From Halomonas saccharevitans (GTDB lineage: Bacteria > Pseudomonadota > Gammaproteobacteria > Pseudomonadales > Halomonadaceae): a stretch of 64,000 bases of DNA. This document shows, piece after piece, positions 36,607-45,350 of the stretch. The first letter of the stretch is position 1, and each line of letters starts with the position of its first letter. A program made the translations under genes and the position numbers. The notes beneath the pieces were generated by a model, which was given only the letters and a program-made list of their open reading frames with translations, did no database searches and was not told the origin of the DNA. Location of the stretch: NCBI RefSeq assembly GCF_900116405.1, contig NZ_FPAQ01000013.1, positions 1 to 64,000 of the forward strand. Reading direction: 5' to 3'.

Positions 36607-37101
36607 TCAGGCATCGGGCGCGGCAGGCGTCATGACCCGCTCCATCAGCTGCTGAGCGAGGCGGCTGGCCGCCTGGCGGGAGTCGAGATCGGAGATATCT
36701 TCGAGCAGCTCACAGCGCCAGCAGCCCTCAAGCGCGCCTTTACCCTCAGCGTCGCCGTCGACACGACGCTCATCGTGACTGTCGGCGCTACTGTCAGAAA
36801 GGGGCTCCCAGGCGAAGGGATAGCGCCCCGAGGGCAGCGCCAGGGTCAGGCGCGGCTCGGCCAACGGCGGCGCGGCCTCGTCGTCGACCACCAGCGCAAG
36901 CGACAGAGAGACGGGGGTGACCAGGGCCCCCAGCAGCCCGCGGCGCCCGTCGGGCAGCAGGTGGGGCTGAAAGCACAGGGCATCCACGCCAAGGCGGGGA
37001 TTGAAGTGCGCCTCGCCCTTGGCGTCCTTCAGGTAGCGGCGGGTCCAGGCCTCGGCCAGGCGCCCCAGCCGCGCATACTGATCGGCACTCAATGCCTGCA
37101 T
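36607..37101 (-). CDS. HybE/HupJ-like protein
   Basis: 164-residue protein. The order FNPRLGVDALCFQP, LLGALVTPVSLSLALV, LALPSGRYPF and CELLEDISDL matches the layout of the HybE (hydrogenase-2 chaperone) family, but similarity is judged by eye. GGAGG precedes the ATG. No hydrogenase gene lies in the window, so it is an orphan here. It may be a general protein-assembly factor. It is divergent from the inositol monophosphatase-family gene. Confidence 0.5.
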   Translation of the reverse strand: MQALSADQYARLGRLAEAWTRRYLKDAKGEAHFNPRLGVDALCFQPHLLPDGRRGLLGALVTPVSLSLALVVDDEAAPPLAEPRLTLALPSGRYPFAWEPLSDSSADSHDERRVDGDAEGKGALEGCWRCELLEDISDLDSRQAASRLAQQLMERVMTPAAPDA

Positions 37102-37230
37102 GATGTCCTCCGGTTCGGCGAGGCCGCCAGTATAGTCGCCGCGCTCGGGTCGTCACACCGGGCGTTCGGCAGCGACACGGCGAGCTGCTAGCATGAAAGC
37201 CGTTTGATAATGACCCGCCAAGGAGCCGCC

Positions 37231-38049
37231 ATGACCCCCGCCCAGCGCCTGGAGATCGCCGTCGACATCGCCCGAGAGGCCGGCCAGATGATCATCGAGG
37301 CCCGCCAGGGTCAGGCCTTCGGCCATCGCTACAAGCACGGACATGAACTGGTCACCGACACCGACGTCGAGGTGGATACGCGAATCAGCGAGCGCCTCCA
37401 GGAGCACTTCGCCGACGAGGCGCGCCTCAGCGAGGAGCTGGCCCCCGACCGCGAGGCGCTCGCGACGCCCCAGGCACTGTGGGTGGTGGATCCCATCGAC
37501 GGCACGGTCAACTTCGCCCACGGCCTGCATCACGTGGCGGTCTCCATCGGCTGGGCCAGCGAGGGCAAGACGCGCCTGGGGGTCGTGCATGCGCCCTTCC
37601 TCGGCGAGACCTTCACCGCGCTGGACGGCCGGGGCGCCTGGCGCAACGGCGAGCCGATCCGCGCCAGCCGCACGGGCAGCCTGGCCCACTGCCTGGTGGG
37701 CACCGGCTTTCCCTACCGCCGCGACAGCCGCCCGCCGCTGATGCGCCGTCTCACCGCGGTGCTCGGCCACTGCCAGGACGTCCGGCGCAACGGCTCGGCC
37801 GCCCTGGACCTGTGCGACGTGGCATGCGGTCGGCTCGACGCCTACTACGAGAGCGTCTCACCCTGGGACTGCGCCGCAGGCTGGCTGATCGCCCGCGAAG
37901 CCGGCGCCCGCACCGGGCACCTCTATCCCGTCCCGGCAGCGATTCCGGAGGATCTCTACGGCGAGAACCTGCTGGTGACCGCCCCCGAGGTCCATGTCGC
38001 GCTCGGAGACCTGCTGCGCCGGGCCGACGCCGGCGAGATCGATCTCTAG
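37231..38049 (+). CDS. Inositol monophosphatase-family phosphatase
   Basis: 272-residue Mg2+-dependent phosphatase. The metal site is DPIDGTVNFAHG (Asp87, Asp90) with the upstream acidic pair near VTDTDVEVD and a C-terminal SPWDCAAGW motif. In bacteria the family includes SuhB, CysQ and inositol-1-phosphatases; substrate is not clear. AGGAG precedes the ATG at 37231. Downstream, a dyad near 38161-38201 (ATAGCC and GGCTAT) may form a terminator. Confidence 0.88.
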   Translation: MTPAQRLEIAVDIAREAGQMIIEARQGQAFGHRYKHGHELVTDTDVEVDTRISERLQEHFADEARLSEELAPDREALATPQALWVVDPIDGTVNFAHGLHHVAVSIGWASEGKTRLGVVHAPFLGETFTALDGRGAWRNGEPIRASRTGSLAHCLVGTGFPYRRDSRPPLMRRLTAVLGHCQDVRRNGSAALDLCDVACGRLDAYYESVSPWDCAAGWLIAREAGARTGHLYPVPAAIPEDLYGENLLVTAPEVHVALGDLLRRADAGEIDL

Positions 38050-38287
38050 GGCGATCGCCAGGGCCGTCGCAAGAGCGCCTTCGCAAGTCCGTTCGCCGGA
38101 CCGTACCCATCTAGTGCGACCGGTCAGGGCACAGCGATAAGAACGCTATAACGCGGTTGCCGATAGCCCGCCCCCATCGCCGCCCAAGGTGGCGGCTATT
38201 GGCGAAAGGGCGCGCGCTCCTTCACAATGCCCATCCTTCTTTCCCATCATCCACTGCCGTGCACCTCGTCGTGCCAGGAGCCTTTTC

Positions 38288-38557
38288 ATGTTCGTCGTCA
38301 TCTTCGGCCGCCCCGCCTGCCCCTTCTGCGTCCGCGCCAAGTCGCTGGCCGAGCGGCTCGAGAGCGCCGGCGCCATCGAGGGCCACCGCTATGTCGACAT
38401 CCAGGCCGAGGGCATCACCAAGGCCGACCTGGAGAAGACCATCGGCCAGCCGGTGCACACCGTGCCGCAGATCTTCGTCGATCAGACCCACGTCGGCGGC
38501 TTCACCGAGTTCGATCAGTACGTGCGCGACAACGCCCTGATGGCCGCCAGCGTCTGA
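38288..38557 (+). CDS. grxA: Glutaredoxin 1
   Basis: 89-residue glutaredoxin that reduces disulfides and ribonucleotide reductase with glutathione. The active site is CPFC (Cys11, Cys14), and HTVPQIFVDQTHVGGF is the glutathione-binding region. The ATG at 38288 is preceded by AGGAG and gives the normal family N-terminus MFVVIFGRPAC. Expression under OxyR, as in E. coli, is possible but no site was recognised. Confidence 0.92.
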   Translation: MFVVIFGRPACPFCVRAKSLAERLESAGAIEGHRYVDIQAEGITKADLEKTIGQPVHTVPQIFVDQTHVGGFTEFDQYVRDNALMAASV

Positions 38558-38580
38558 CACGCGCCGCACGCCATCCTCGA

Positions 38581-38612
38581 CGCCGTCACCCCAGGGTGGC
38601 GGCGTTTTCGTT
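38581..38612 (+). terminator. Terminator of grxA
   Basis: CGCCGTCACC and GGTGGCGGCG form a 10-bp stem with one G-T pair and loop CCAG, followed by TTTTCGTT, 24 bp past the grxA stop. Confidence 0.8.
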
Positions 38613-38752
38613 GTGTGTGCATGCCCGCGAGAGCCTGCGTCTTTCCCGCGTTGAATGAGCTCCCGACCTCGCTGCCTATACTGGCGCTGCGAGCGCACGA
38701 GAGATGAAAACGGGCCACACGAACGGGGCATCACGACGGGGGAAACGGCACG

Positions 38753-39520
38753 ATGCAACGGGAAGAGTTCGTCCAGCAGCTGTGGCTGGACTTCGTCCAT
38801 CACCATCCTGACGTCGGCGGCCTGCGGTTGTGGCCGGTCGAGGCCCCGGCGGAATATTTAGCGATCCTTACCCTCAATCACGGCCCCTGGGCCATGGAAT
38901 CGCTGATCCCGACGCTGGTGCGCTTCGGCTATCGACCCCAGCAGCGCTACGGCATGGCCGACCGCGGCCTGCTCGCGACCCTGCTCAGCGCGCCGGATCA
39001 TGGCGGCTGGGTGCTGCTCGCCGAGCTGCAGCTGGGCGCCCTGTCGCGACAGCCCCGGGAGAGCCTGAAGGCACTGGTTGCCGACGCCGACCCCCGGGAG
39101 GCGCGCAGCCAGGCGCTGCTCTGCCACGGCCGCGCCTGGCCGATGCCCGACTGGGATACCTACCAGCTCCTGGAGCGCGCCCACCCCCTGGCCGGTTGGC
39201 TCGCAGTGATGGGACCAAGGGTCCACCACGTCGGCTTCGACTGCCAACGGCTGGGCCACGACTTCCAGACCCTCGACGGTCAGTTACAGCAGGTTGGGCT
39301 CAAAGGCAGCGACGATCGCCACCATGGGCTCTTCCCCGTCTCGCCGCTGCTCGACTACCGCTTCTATGCCACCCGCTCGCAGCGCCTGGCCTTCGCCGAG
39401 GGCGACGAGCATCGCATCGGCCTGGGCGGCCTGGCGCTGGTGCAGAAGCAGGTTAGCGCCAACCAGGAGCGCGCCGCCGAACTGCTGTTGCCCCACCACA
39501 CACGCTGCGAACTCACCTGA
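38753..39520 (+). CDS. DUF1338-like protein (2-oxoadipate dioxygenase-related)
   Basis: 255 residues. The N-terminal part, TLNHGPWAMESLIPTLVRFGYRP with later WVLLAELQLGALS in parts, resembles the metal-binding region of DUF1338 / 2-oxoadipate dioxygenase (HglS, YdcJ). Candidate ligands are His in NHGPW, Glu in AELQL and His in VHHVGF. The protein is shorter than E. coli YdcJ (about 450 residues), so it may hold a single domain. Substrate is unknown. Confidence 0.5.
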   Translation: MQREEFVQQLWLDFVHHHPDVGGLRLWPVEAPAEYLAILTLNHGPWAMESLIPTLVRFGYRPQQRYGMADRGLLATLLSAPDHGGWVLLAELQLGALSRQPRESLKALVADADPREARSQALLCHGRAWPMPDWDTYQLLERAHPLAGWLAVMGPRVHHVGFDCQRLGHDFQTLDGQLQQVGLKGSDDRHHGLFPVSPLLDYRFYATRSQRLAFAEGDEHRIGLGGLALVQKQVSANQERAAELLLPHHTRCELT

Positions 39521-39649
39521 TCCGGATCATCCACAGAATCTGTGGATAACGCTGTGTATCATCCCGGGGAAAGCCGCGGAGACCCGGATGGCGGGGGCCG
39601 CGCAACGTCGTGATCAGTTTTTCGGCAGTCCGGACCTCCCCTAACGACA

Positions 39650-39676
39650 ACGGCCCGGACACAGGGTCCGGGCCGT
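39650..39676. terminator. Hairpin between the DUF1338-like gene and scoB
   Basis: ACGGCCCGGAC and GTCCGGGCCGT form an 11-bp perfect stem with a five-base loop, in the space between convergent genes. It probably ends the scoAB transcript. No T-run follows. Confidence 0.6.
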
Positions 39677-39714
39677 CGATTGGCATGCGCCTCACTCGAG
39701 GGCGCCGTGCTGGA

Positions 39715-40377
39715 TCAAACCTCGAAGGTCATTTCCGGCACGTGCTCGGGCACCACCAGCTTGCCTGCGGTCAGCTCCTTGATCTCCTCGACGGAGACGC
39801 CCGGCGCTCGCTCCTTCAAGTGGAAGGCACCGTCCTTGATCTCGAGATACGCCAGGTCGGTCAGCACGCGGTTGATGCAGCCGGCGCCGGTCAGCGGCAG
39901 GTTGCAGCTCTCAAGCAGCTTGGACTCGCCGTGCTTGGAGGCGTGGGTCATGGTGCAGATGATGTTCTCGGCGCCGGCGACCAGGTCCATGGCGCCACCC
40001 ATGCCCTTGATCAGCTTGCCCGGGATCATCCAGGAGGCGATGTTGCCGTTCTGGTCGACCTCGAAGGCGCCGAGCACGGTCAGGTCGACGTGACCGCCGC
40101 GGATCATCGCGAAGGACTCGGCGGAGGAGAAGATCGCCGCGCCCGGCCGGGCGGTGACGGTCTGCTTGCCGGCGTTGATCATGTCCGGGTCGACCTCCTC
40201 CTCGGTGGGGAAGCGTCCCATGCCGAGCAGGCCGTTCTCGGATTGCAGCATCACGTCGATGCCGTCGGGGATGTAGTTGGCCACCAGGGTCGGGATGCCG
40301 ATGCCCAGGTTGACGTAGAAGCCGTCTTCGAGTTCGCGCGCCACGCGCTGTGCCATCTGTTCGCGGGTGAGTGCCAT
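39715..40377 (-). CDS. scoB: Succinyl-CoA:3-ketoacid CoA-transferase subunit B
   Basis: 220-residue beta subunit. The catalytic Glu47 lies in QSENGLLGMG. The enzyme transfers CoA from succinyl-CoA to acetoacetate and so opens ketone bodies and PHB breakdown products to the TCA cycle. The alpha-subunit gene lies 75 bp upstream in the same direction. A ribosome-binding site (AAGAGG) precedes the ATG. Confidence 0.93.
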   Translation of the reverse strand: MALTREQMAQRVARELEDGFYVNLGIGIPTLVANYIPDGIDVMLQSENGLLGMGRFPTEEEVDPDMINAGKQTVTARPGAAIFSSAESFAMIRGGHVDLTVLGAFEVDQNGNIASWMIPGKLIKGMGGAMDLVAGAENIICTMTHASKHGESKLLESCNLPLTGAGCINRVLTDLAYLEIKDGAFHLKERAPGVSVEEIKELTAGKLVVPEHVPEMTFEV

Positions 40378-40452
40378 CGTGTTGCCTCTTGTGATCGGTG
40401 GAGAAGCGGGAGAAAAGCGCCGGCCGTGCCGGTCGTCACGTGCGGGGAGCGC

Positions 40453-41154
40453 TCAGCCCTCGCGCACGGTGCGCTTCTCGATGCGCTTCTCGAAGGAGCC
40501 CTGGATGATGCGGTCGACGTAGATGCCCGGGGTGTGGATCTGGTCGGGGGTAAGCTCGCCCGGCTCGACGATCTCCTCGACCTCGACCACGGTGATCTTG
40601 CCCGCGGTGGCAGCCATCGGGTTGAAGTTCTGGGCGGTGTCGCGATAGACGACGTTGCCGTAGCGGTCGGCCTTCCAGCCCTTGATGATAGCGAAGTCGC
40701 CGACCACCGATTCCTCGAGGATGTAGTGGCGACCGTTGAACTCGCGCACCTCCTTGCCCTCTCCGATCGGCGTGCCGTAGCCGGTGGCGGTATAGAAGGC
40801 GGGGATACCGGCGCCGCCGGCGCGCATCTTCTCGGCCAGAGTCCCCTGAGGCGTCAGCACCACCTCGATCTCCTCGTTGAGCATCTGCTGCTCGAACAGG
40901 GCGTTCTCGCCGACATAGGAGGCGTGGATCTTGCGGATCTGCTTGTCTTCCAGCAGCAGGCCCAGGCCGAAGCCATCGACGCCGCAGTTGTTGGACCACA
41001 CCGTCAGGTCCTTCACACCGCGACGCTTGATCTCGCCGATCAGGTTCTCGGGGATGCCGCAGAGACCGAAGCCGCCGGCGATCACGGTCATGCCGCTCTC
41101 GATGCCGTCCATTGCCTCTTCGTAGGAAGTCACACGCTTGTCGAATCCGGCCAT
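40453..41154 (-). CDS. scoA: Succinyl-CoA:3-ketoacid CoA-transferase subunit A
   Basis: 233-residue alpha subunit of the same heteromer. CoA-binding and fold motifs such as [13 protein letters not shown] and [14 protein letters not shown] are intact. It is divergent from a LysR gene, with an AT-rich 169-bp promoter region between them, so LysR control is probable. Together with the dehydrogenase at 35697 it makes a 3-hydroxybutyrate use pathway. Confidence 0.93.
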   Translation of the reverse strand: MAGFDKRVTSYEEAMDGIESGMTVIAGGFGLCGIPENLIGEIKRRGVKDLTVWSNNCGVDGFGLGLLLEDKQIRKIHASYVGENALFEQQMLNEEIEVVLTPQGTLAEKMRAGGAGIPAFYTATGYGTPIGEGKEVREFNGRHYILEESVVGDFAIIKGWKADRYGNVVYRDTAQNFNPMAATAGKITVVEVEEIVEPGELTPDQIHTPGIYVDRIIQGSFEKRIEKRTVREG

Positions 41155-41278
41155 CGTGGCGCCTCGCGTTGTTGTAGAGAGTGGGGGATGGAGGAAGAAG
41201 TGAACGCCAGGCGTTCATTCGCAGAGTGTCAGGCCAGTGTTGCCCCTGACAATATATTTGTTAAGTTTGTTTTATTTA

Positions 41279-41295
41279 TCGATTGATATGATCGA
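41279..41295. promoter_or_regulatory. Dyad in the scoA-LysR divergent promoter
   Basis: TCGAT and ATCGA form 5-bp arms with the 7-bp AT-rich centre TGATATG. The dyad lies 29 bp before the LysR start in a notably AT-rich stretch. Its position and symmetry fit a LysR-type binding site. Confidence 0.5.
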
Positions 41296-41323
41296 CTCAT
41301 AAATTTGACCTTGGTAGCACGCC

Positions 41324-42229
41324 ATGACCGTCAAGCAACTGCGCGCCTTCCTCGCCGTGGCGCGAACCCTGAGCTTCACCCAGGCCTGCGAGCATCTGCA
41401 CCTCTCCCAGCCGGCGCTGAGCCTCGCGATCAAGGGGCTCGAGGAGAGCCTGGGCGGGCGCCTGCTGATCCGCAGCACCCGCAGCGTGCGCCTCACCCCG
41501 GAGGGCGAGTCGCTGGTGCCGCTGGCCAAGCGCCTGATCGCCGAGTGGGACAACACTGAGGAGCTGCTGCGCCAACGCTTCACCCTGCAGCTCGGGCGCC
41601 TGGCGGTGGCCACCATGCCCTCGTTTGCCAGCAACCTGCTGCCGCCGGCGCTGCGGGTCTTTCGCCAGCGCCATCCCAAGGTCAACGTCACGGTCCACGA
41701 CGTGATCAACGAGCAGGTGATCGAGATGGTGCGCGCCCGCCAGGTCGAGCTGGGGCTGGTGTTCGAGCCCGAGGCCACCGGCAGCCTCTCCTTCGCGCCG
41801 CTGTTTCGCGACCGCTTCGTTGCCGTGGTGCCGGCCGAGTCGCGCCTGGCCGAGCGGCCGAGCCTCGACTGGGCGACCCTGATGACCCGGGACTTCATCG
41901 CACTGCAGCGCCCCTCCATGGTACGCCGCCTGCTCGAGCAGGCACTGGAGGGGCGAGGGCTGGTGCTGCCGGCGACTTTCGAATGCCATCAGCTGGCCAC
42001 CGTAGGGCGCATGGTTTCAAGCGGCCTGGGGGTCAGCGCCGTGCCGTCGCTGTGCATCGACCAGATGCAGGAGCTCGGCGCGGTCTGCGTGCCGCTGGAG
42101 GACCCGGTCGTCGAACGCGACGTCGGCGTGCTGACCTGGAATCGTCACGAGCTCTCGGTCGCCGCCGTCGCGCTGCATCGCGTGCTGGCCGAGACCATTC
42201 AGACACCGGGGCTATCGCCGCGTTGTTGA
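41324..42229 (+). CDS. LysR-family regulator, divergent from scoAB
   Basis: 301-residue LysR-type regulator. The N-terminal HTH is around residues 17-36 (SFTQACEHLHLSQPALSLAI). The C-terminal substrate-binding part includes VSSGLGVSAVPSLC. Its place opposite scoAB suggests it controls ketone-body use, perhaps responding to acetoacetate or 3-hydroxybutyrate; this is inference from position. The ribosome-binding site is weak. Confidence 0.85.
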   Translation: MTVKQLRAFLAVARTLSFTQACEHLHLSQPALSLAIKGLEESLGGRLLIRSTRSVRLTPEGESLVPLAKRLIAEWDNTEELLRQRFTLQLGRLAVATMPSFASNLLPPALRVFRQRHPKVNVTVHDVINEQVIEMVRARQVELGLVFEPEATGSLSFAPLFRDRFVAVVPAESRLAERPSLDWATLMTRDFIALQRPSMVRRLLEQALEGRGLVLPATFECHQLATVGRMVSSGLGVSAVPSLCIDQMQELGAVCVPLEDPVVERDVGVLTWNRHELSVAAVALHRVLAETIQTPGLSPRC

Positions 42230-42301
42230 GCCCTACAGCTGGGCAGCTCGCGGCCGATCCATTAGCATGAACGCCTCATAAAACCCGTCAAGGAGACAGG
42301 C

Positions 42302-43174
42302 ATGTCGACCCTAAGAGGGTTCGTGAGCATCCTGCTGCTGAGCCTGACCACCCTGACCTGGGGAATCCCGCTGATCCTGCTGACCCTGGTCAAGCTAGTG
42401 ACGCCCGGGCGCCGCTGGCGCCGCCGGGTGCTGACGGCCCTCAATTGGGTCGCGCTCAACTGGATGGGCAGCAACCTGTGGTGGATGAGCCGCTGGCTGC
42501 GCCCGCCCCTGGAGCTGCAGCTACCCGATGGCATGTCTCGGGACCGCTGGTGGCTGGTGCTCTCCAACCACCGCAGCTGGACGGACATCTTTCTGCTGTT
42601 CTTCGCCTTCCACCGGCGCATCCCCATGCCGCACTTCTTCGTCAAGCGGCAGCTGATCTGGATTCCCATCGTCGGGCTGGCCTTCTGGGCCATGGAGTTT
42701 CCCATGCTGCGTCGCCTGACCCGCGAGCAGCGCGAGCGCCAACCCCACCTGGCGCGTCGCGACCGCGAGGCCACCGAGCGCATGTGTCGCCATGCCCGTG
42801 AGCGGCCAATCGCGATCTATAACTTCGTCGAGGGCACCCGCTTCACCCCTACCAAGCACGCCGCCCAGGGCGCTCCCTATCGACACCTGCTCAGGCCGCG
42901 CGCCGGCGGCATCGCCCAGGTGGTGAGCCTGCTCGGCGACCGGCTCGGCGGCATCCTCGACGTCACCCTGCACTACGACAATCCCGCGCCGAGCTTCTGG
43001 GGCTTTCTCTGCGGCCGCGAGGGCCGTGTCGTGCTGGAGGCGCGGCGTCTGGAGGTCCCCTCCTGGATGCTCGAAGGGGACTATCACGACAACACGGACT
43101 ACAAGGAACGCTTCCAGTCATGGCTCAACGCCCTGTGGCAGGACAAGGATCGCCGTCTAGACGACCACCGCTGA
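42302..43174 (+). CDS. PlsC-type acyltransferase (YihG-like)
   Basis: 290-residue membrane acyltransferase. One or two N-terminal hydrophobic segments precede the catalytic NHRSWTD (HxxxxD), then EGTRF as the substrate-binding motif. The length and the FPMLRRL region resemble E. coli YihG, an acyltransferase for phosphatidic acid synthesis. AAGGAG precedes the ATG. The LysM lipoprotein gene overlaps its 3' end by 55 bp. Confidence 0.85.
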   Translation: MSTLRGFVSILLLSLTTLTWGIPLILLTLVKLVTPGRRWRRRVLTALNWVALNWMGSNLWWMSRWLRPPLELQLPDGMSRDRWWLVLSNHRSWTDIFLLFFAFHRRIPMPHFFVKRQLIWIPIVGLAFWAMEFPMLRRLTREQRERQPHLARRDREATERMCRHARERPIAIYNFVEGTRFTPTKHAAQGAPYRHLLRPRAGGIAQVVSLLGDRLGGILDVTLHYDNPAPSFWGFLCGREGRVVLEARRLEVPSWMLEGDYHDNTDYKERFQSWLNALWQDKDRRLDDHR

Positions 43175-44061
43175 GCTGGCTGCTAATCGCCCTGACGGTG
43201 CTGCTGGCCGGCTGTGCAGGCACCGGCCGCGACATGGGACGAGGATATGACAGCGGTCGCGCACGTGACATCGCCGGCGAGTGGGTCACCATCCAGCGTG
43301 GCGACACCCTGGGGAAGATCGCACGCCGCGCCGATGTGCCTCTGGTGCGCCTGGAGCGCTTCAATCCCGGCGTCGACACCCGGCAACTGGCCGTGGGCCA
43401 GCGAGTGATGGTGCCCACTCGAAATGAGCGGGCGCCCTCCGGCGGCCCCTATCGGTACCAGATTCGACCGGGCGACACCTTCAGCGCCATCGCCCGGCGC
43501 TTCGGCACGACGCCAGGGCGAATCCGCTCGGGCAACCCCGGTATCGTGCCCACCGCGCTCAGGGTCGGCCAGCAGATCAAGGTGCCTCTGCGCGGGGGCC
43601 AGCCGAGCGCGTCCGCCTCGAGTACCGCCAGCAAGCGCAAGGCCGCTCGGCCGTCCCGCAAGCAGCTGCCGGACCCGGGCGACCTGCCCGCCTCGGCGCG
43701 GCGCTGGCCCTGGCCGCTGGACGACTATCGGGTGGCTCGACCGTTCGGCACCGATAAACGCGGCGCCCTTCAGCCGATGCTGCTGGCCACCGCGCCTGGC
43801 AGTCGCGCCAAGGCGGTGGCCGATGGCGAGGTGCGGTTCGCCGACAGCATGCGCCAGCTCGGCCAGGTGGTGATCGTGCACCACGCCGACAACTTGCAGA
43901 GCGTCTATGCGCTGTGCAAGAGGCCGCTCGTGGGCAGCGGAGAGCGCGTCACGCAGGGCACCCCGGTCTGCGAGGTGGGTCGCCAGGACGGCGGACCACG
44001 CCTGCTCTTCGACATGCGCCATGGCGGAAAGCCCATGGACCCCGCCCAGGTCCTTCGCTAG
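43120..44061 (+). CDS. LysM/LytM-domain lipoprotein (NlpD-like)
   Basis: 313-residue lipoprotein. The lipobox VLLAGC places the lipidated Cys32. Two LysM domains bind peptidoglycan (about residues 53-98 and 111-157; QRGDTLGKIAR and RPGDTFSAIAR). The C-terminal M23/LytM domain lacks the zinc ligands: the usual HxH position reads YALCKR and the first motif reads FGTDKRG. It may activate amidases rather than cut peptidoglycan, as NlpD and EnvC do. The start at 43120 is the only Met before the lipobox and overlaps the acyltransferase gene. Confidence 0.82.
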   Translation: MAQRPVAGQGSPSRRPPLSWLLIALTVLLAGCAGTGRDMGRGYDSGRARDIAGEWVTIQRGDTLGKIARRADVPLVRLERFNPGVDTRQLAVGQRVMVPTRNERAPSGGPYRYQIRPGDTFSAIARRFGTTPGRIRSGNPGIVPTALRVGQQIKVPLRGGQPSASASSTASKRKAARPSRKQLPDPGDLPASARRWPWPLDDYRVARPFGTDKRGALQPMLLATAPGSRAKAVADGEVRFADSMRQLGQVVIVHHADNLQSVYALCKRPLVGSGERVTQGTPVCEVGRQDGGPRLLFDMRHGGKPMDPAQVLR

Positions 44062-44189
44062 ACGCGGCGTTGACGTGGTTGACGCAAGAATCACGTCATC
44101 GTCATCGCGGTGTCGCGCGCCTGTCATGAGCGACGCCCATCCTGGGCGGTGTCAGGCCCGGTCGGGCCCGCCAACGCACGAGGAGCGCC

Positions 44190-45350
44190 ATGCGCATCTG
44201 CCTGGTCAGCGACACCTGGTCCCCCGATATCAACGGCGTCGCCCACACCCTTGGCCGGCTGAGTTCCGAACTGGAGCGACGCGGGGTGGCGCTGCAGCTG
44301 GTACGACCCCGTCCGACCGCGCGAACCGTGCCGCGGGCCGAGGGCATCGAGGCAGAGCTTCGCGTTCGTGGCCTGGCCCTGCCGGGCTATCGCGAGGTGC
44401 GCATCGGCCTGCCGGCCGGGCGAGCCATCCAGCGCCTGTGGCGTCAACAGCGCCCCCAGGCGATCTACCTCGCCACCCAGGGCCCTCTGGGCTGGTCGGC
44501 GCTGCGCATCGCCCGCCGGCTGGGCATCCCGGTAATCAGCGGCTGGCACACCAACTTCGATCAATACTGCCGCGACTACGGCCTGCCCTGGCTGGCGCCG
44601 CTGGTGCTGCGCCGCCTGAGGCAATTCCATAACCGCACCGCGGCGACCCTGGTGCCGACCCATGCCCAGGCCCGCGAGCTCTTCGAGCAGGGCTTTGCCA
44701 ACGTGCGCGTGATGGCGCGCGGCATCGACGGCGAGCGTTTCTCCCCGGCGCATCGCGACTCGCCGCTGCGCGCGGCCTGGGGCAGCGATGCCCATCGTCC
44801 GGTGGCCCTCTATGTAGGGCGCCTGGCGCCGGAGAAGAACCTGGCCCTGTTGCGCGACACCTTTTCCGCGATGCTTGCCGCGCGCCCCGATCTCACCCTG
44901 GTGGTGGTCGGCGACGGCCCGGGGCGCACCTCCCTCGAGCGCGCGCTGCCCCAGGCCCACTTCACCGGCTTCATCGATCGCGAGAGCCTGATTCGCCACT
45001 ACGCCAGCGCCGATCTCTTCGTCTTCCCCTCGCTCTCCGAGACCTGGGGCAACGTGGTGCTCGAGGCCATGGCCAGCGGCCTGGCCGTGGTCGCCTTTCG
45101 CCACGCCGCCGGTGCCGAGCTGATCGACCACGACCATAACGGCCTGAGCCTGGCGCCGGACGATGCGGCCGGCTTCCAGGCGGCGGCGGTCGCCCTGTGT
45201 CAGCAGCCGGCCCGCTATGCCCGGCTGGGACGTGCGGCACGCGAGCGCGCCCTGGCCTATCGATGGCCGGCAATCGCCGACACCTTCCTCTCCACCCTCA
45301 CCCAGCCGCTGGAGATCGACGATGAAGCCGCTCCCCCCTGCCGTGTTTGA
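44190..45350 (+). CDS. Family 4 glycosyltransferase
   Basis: 386-residue GT-B glycosyltransferase. It opens with MRICLVSDTWSPDINGVAHTL in part, and the nucleotide-sugar site is near VGRLAPEKNL and PSLSETWGNVVLEAMASG (the E-x7-E motif). The family includes enzymes that glycosylate diacylglycerol or envelope sugars; the acceptor is unknown. GAGGAG precedes the ATG. The PAP2 phosphatase gene overlaps its end by 29 bp, and glycerolipid genes lie nearby. Confidence 0.85.
   Translation: MRICLVSDTWSPDINGVAHTLGRLSSELERRGVALQLVRPRPTARTVPRAEGIEAELRVRGLALPGYREVRIGLPAGRAIQRLWRQQRPQAIYLATQGPLGWSALRIARRLGIPVISGWHTNFDQYCRDYGLPWLAPLVLRRLRQFHNRTAATLVPTHAQARELFEQGFANVRVMARGIDGERFSPAHRDSPLRAAWGSDAHRPVALYVGRLAPEKNLALLRDTFSAMLAARPDLTLVVVGDGPGRTSLERALPQAHFTGFIDRESLIRHYASADLFVFPSLSETWGNVVLEAMASGLAVVAFRHAAGAELIDHDHNGLSLAPDDAAGFQAAAVALCQQPARYARLGRAARERALAYRWPAIADTFLSTLTQPLEIDDEAAPPCRV

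Noticed and set aside
39529..39549. Chromosomal replication origin
   Set aside because: Only one DnaA-box pair, no AT-rich unwinding region, and no dnaA, dnaN or gidA nearby.
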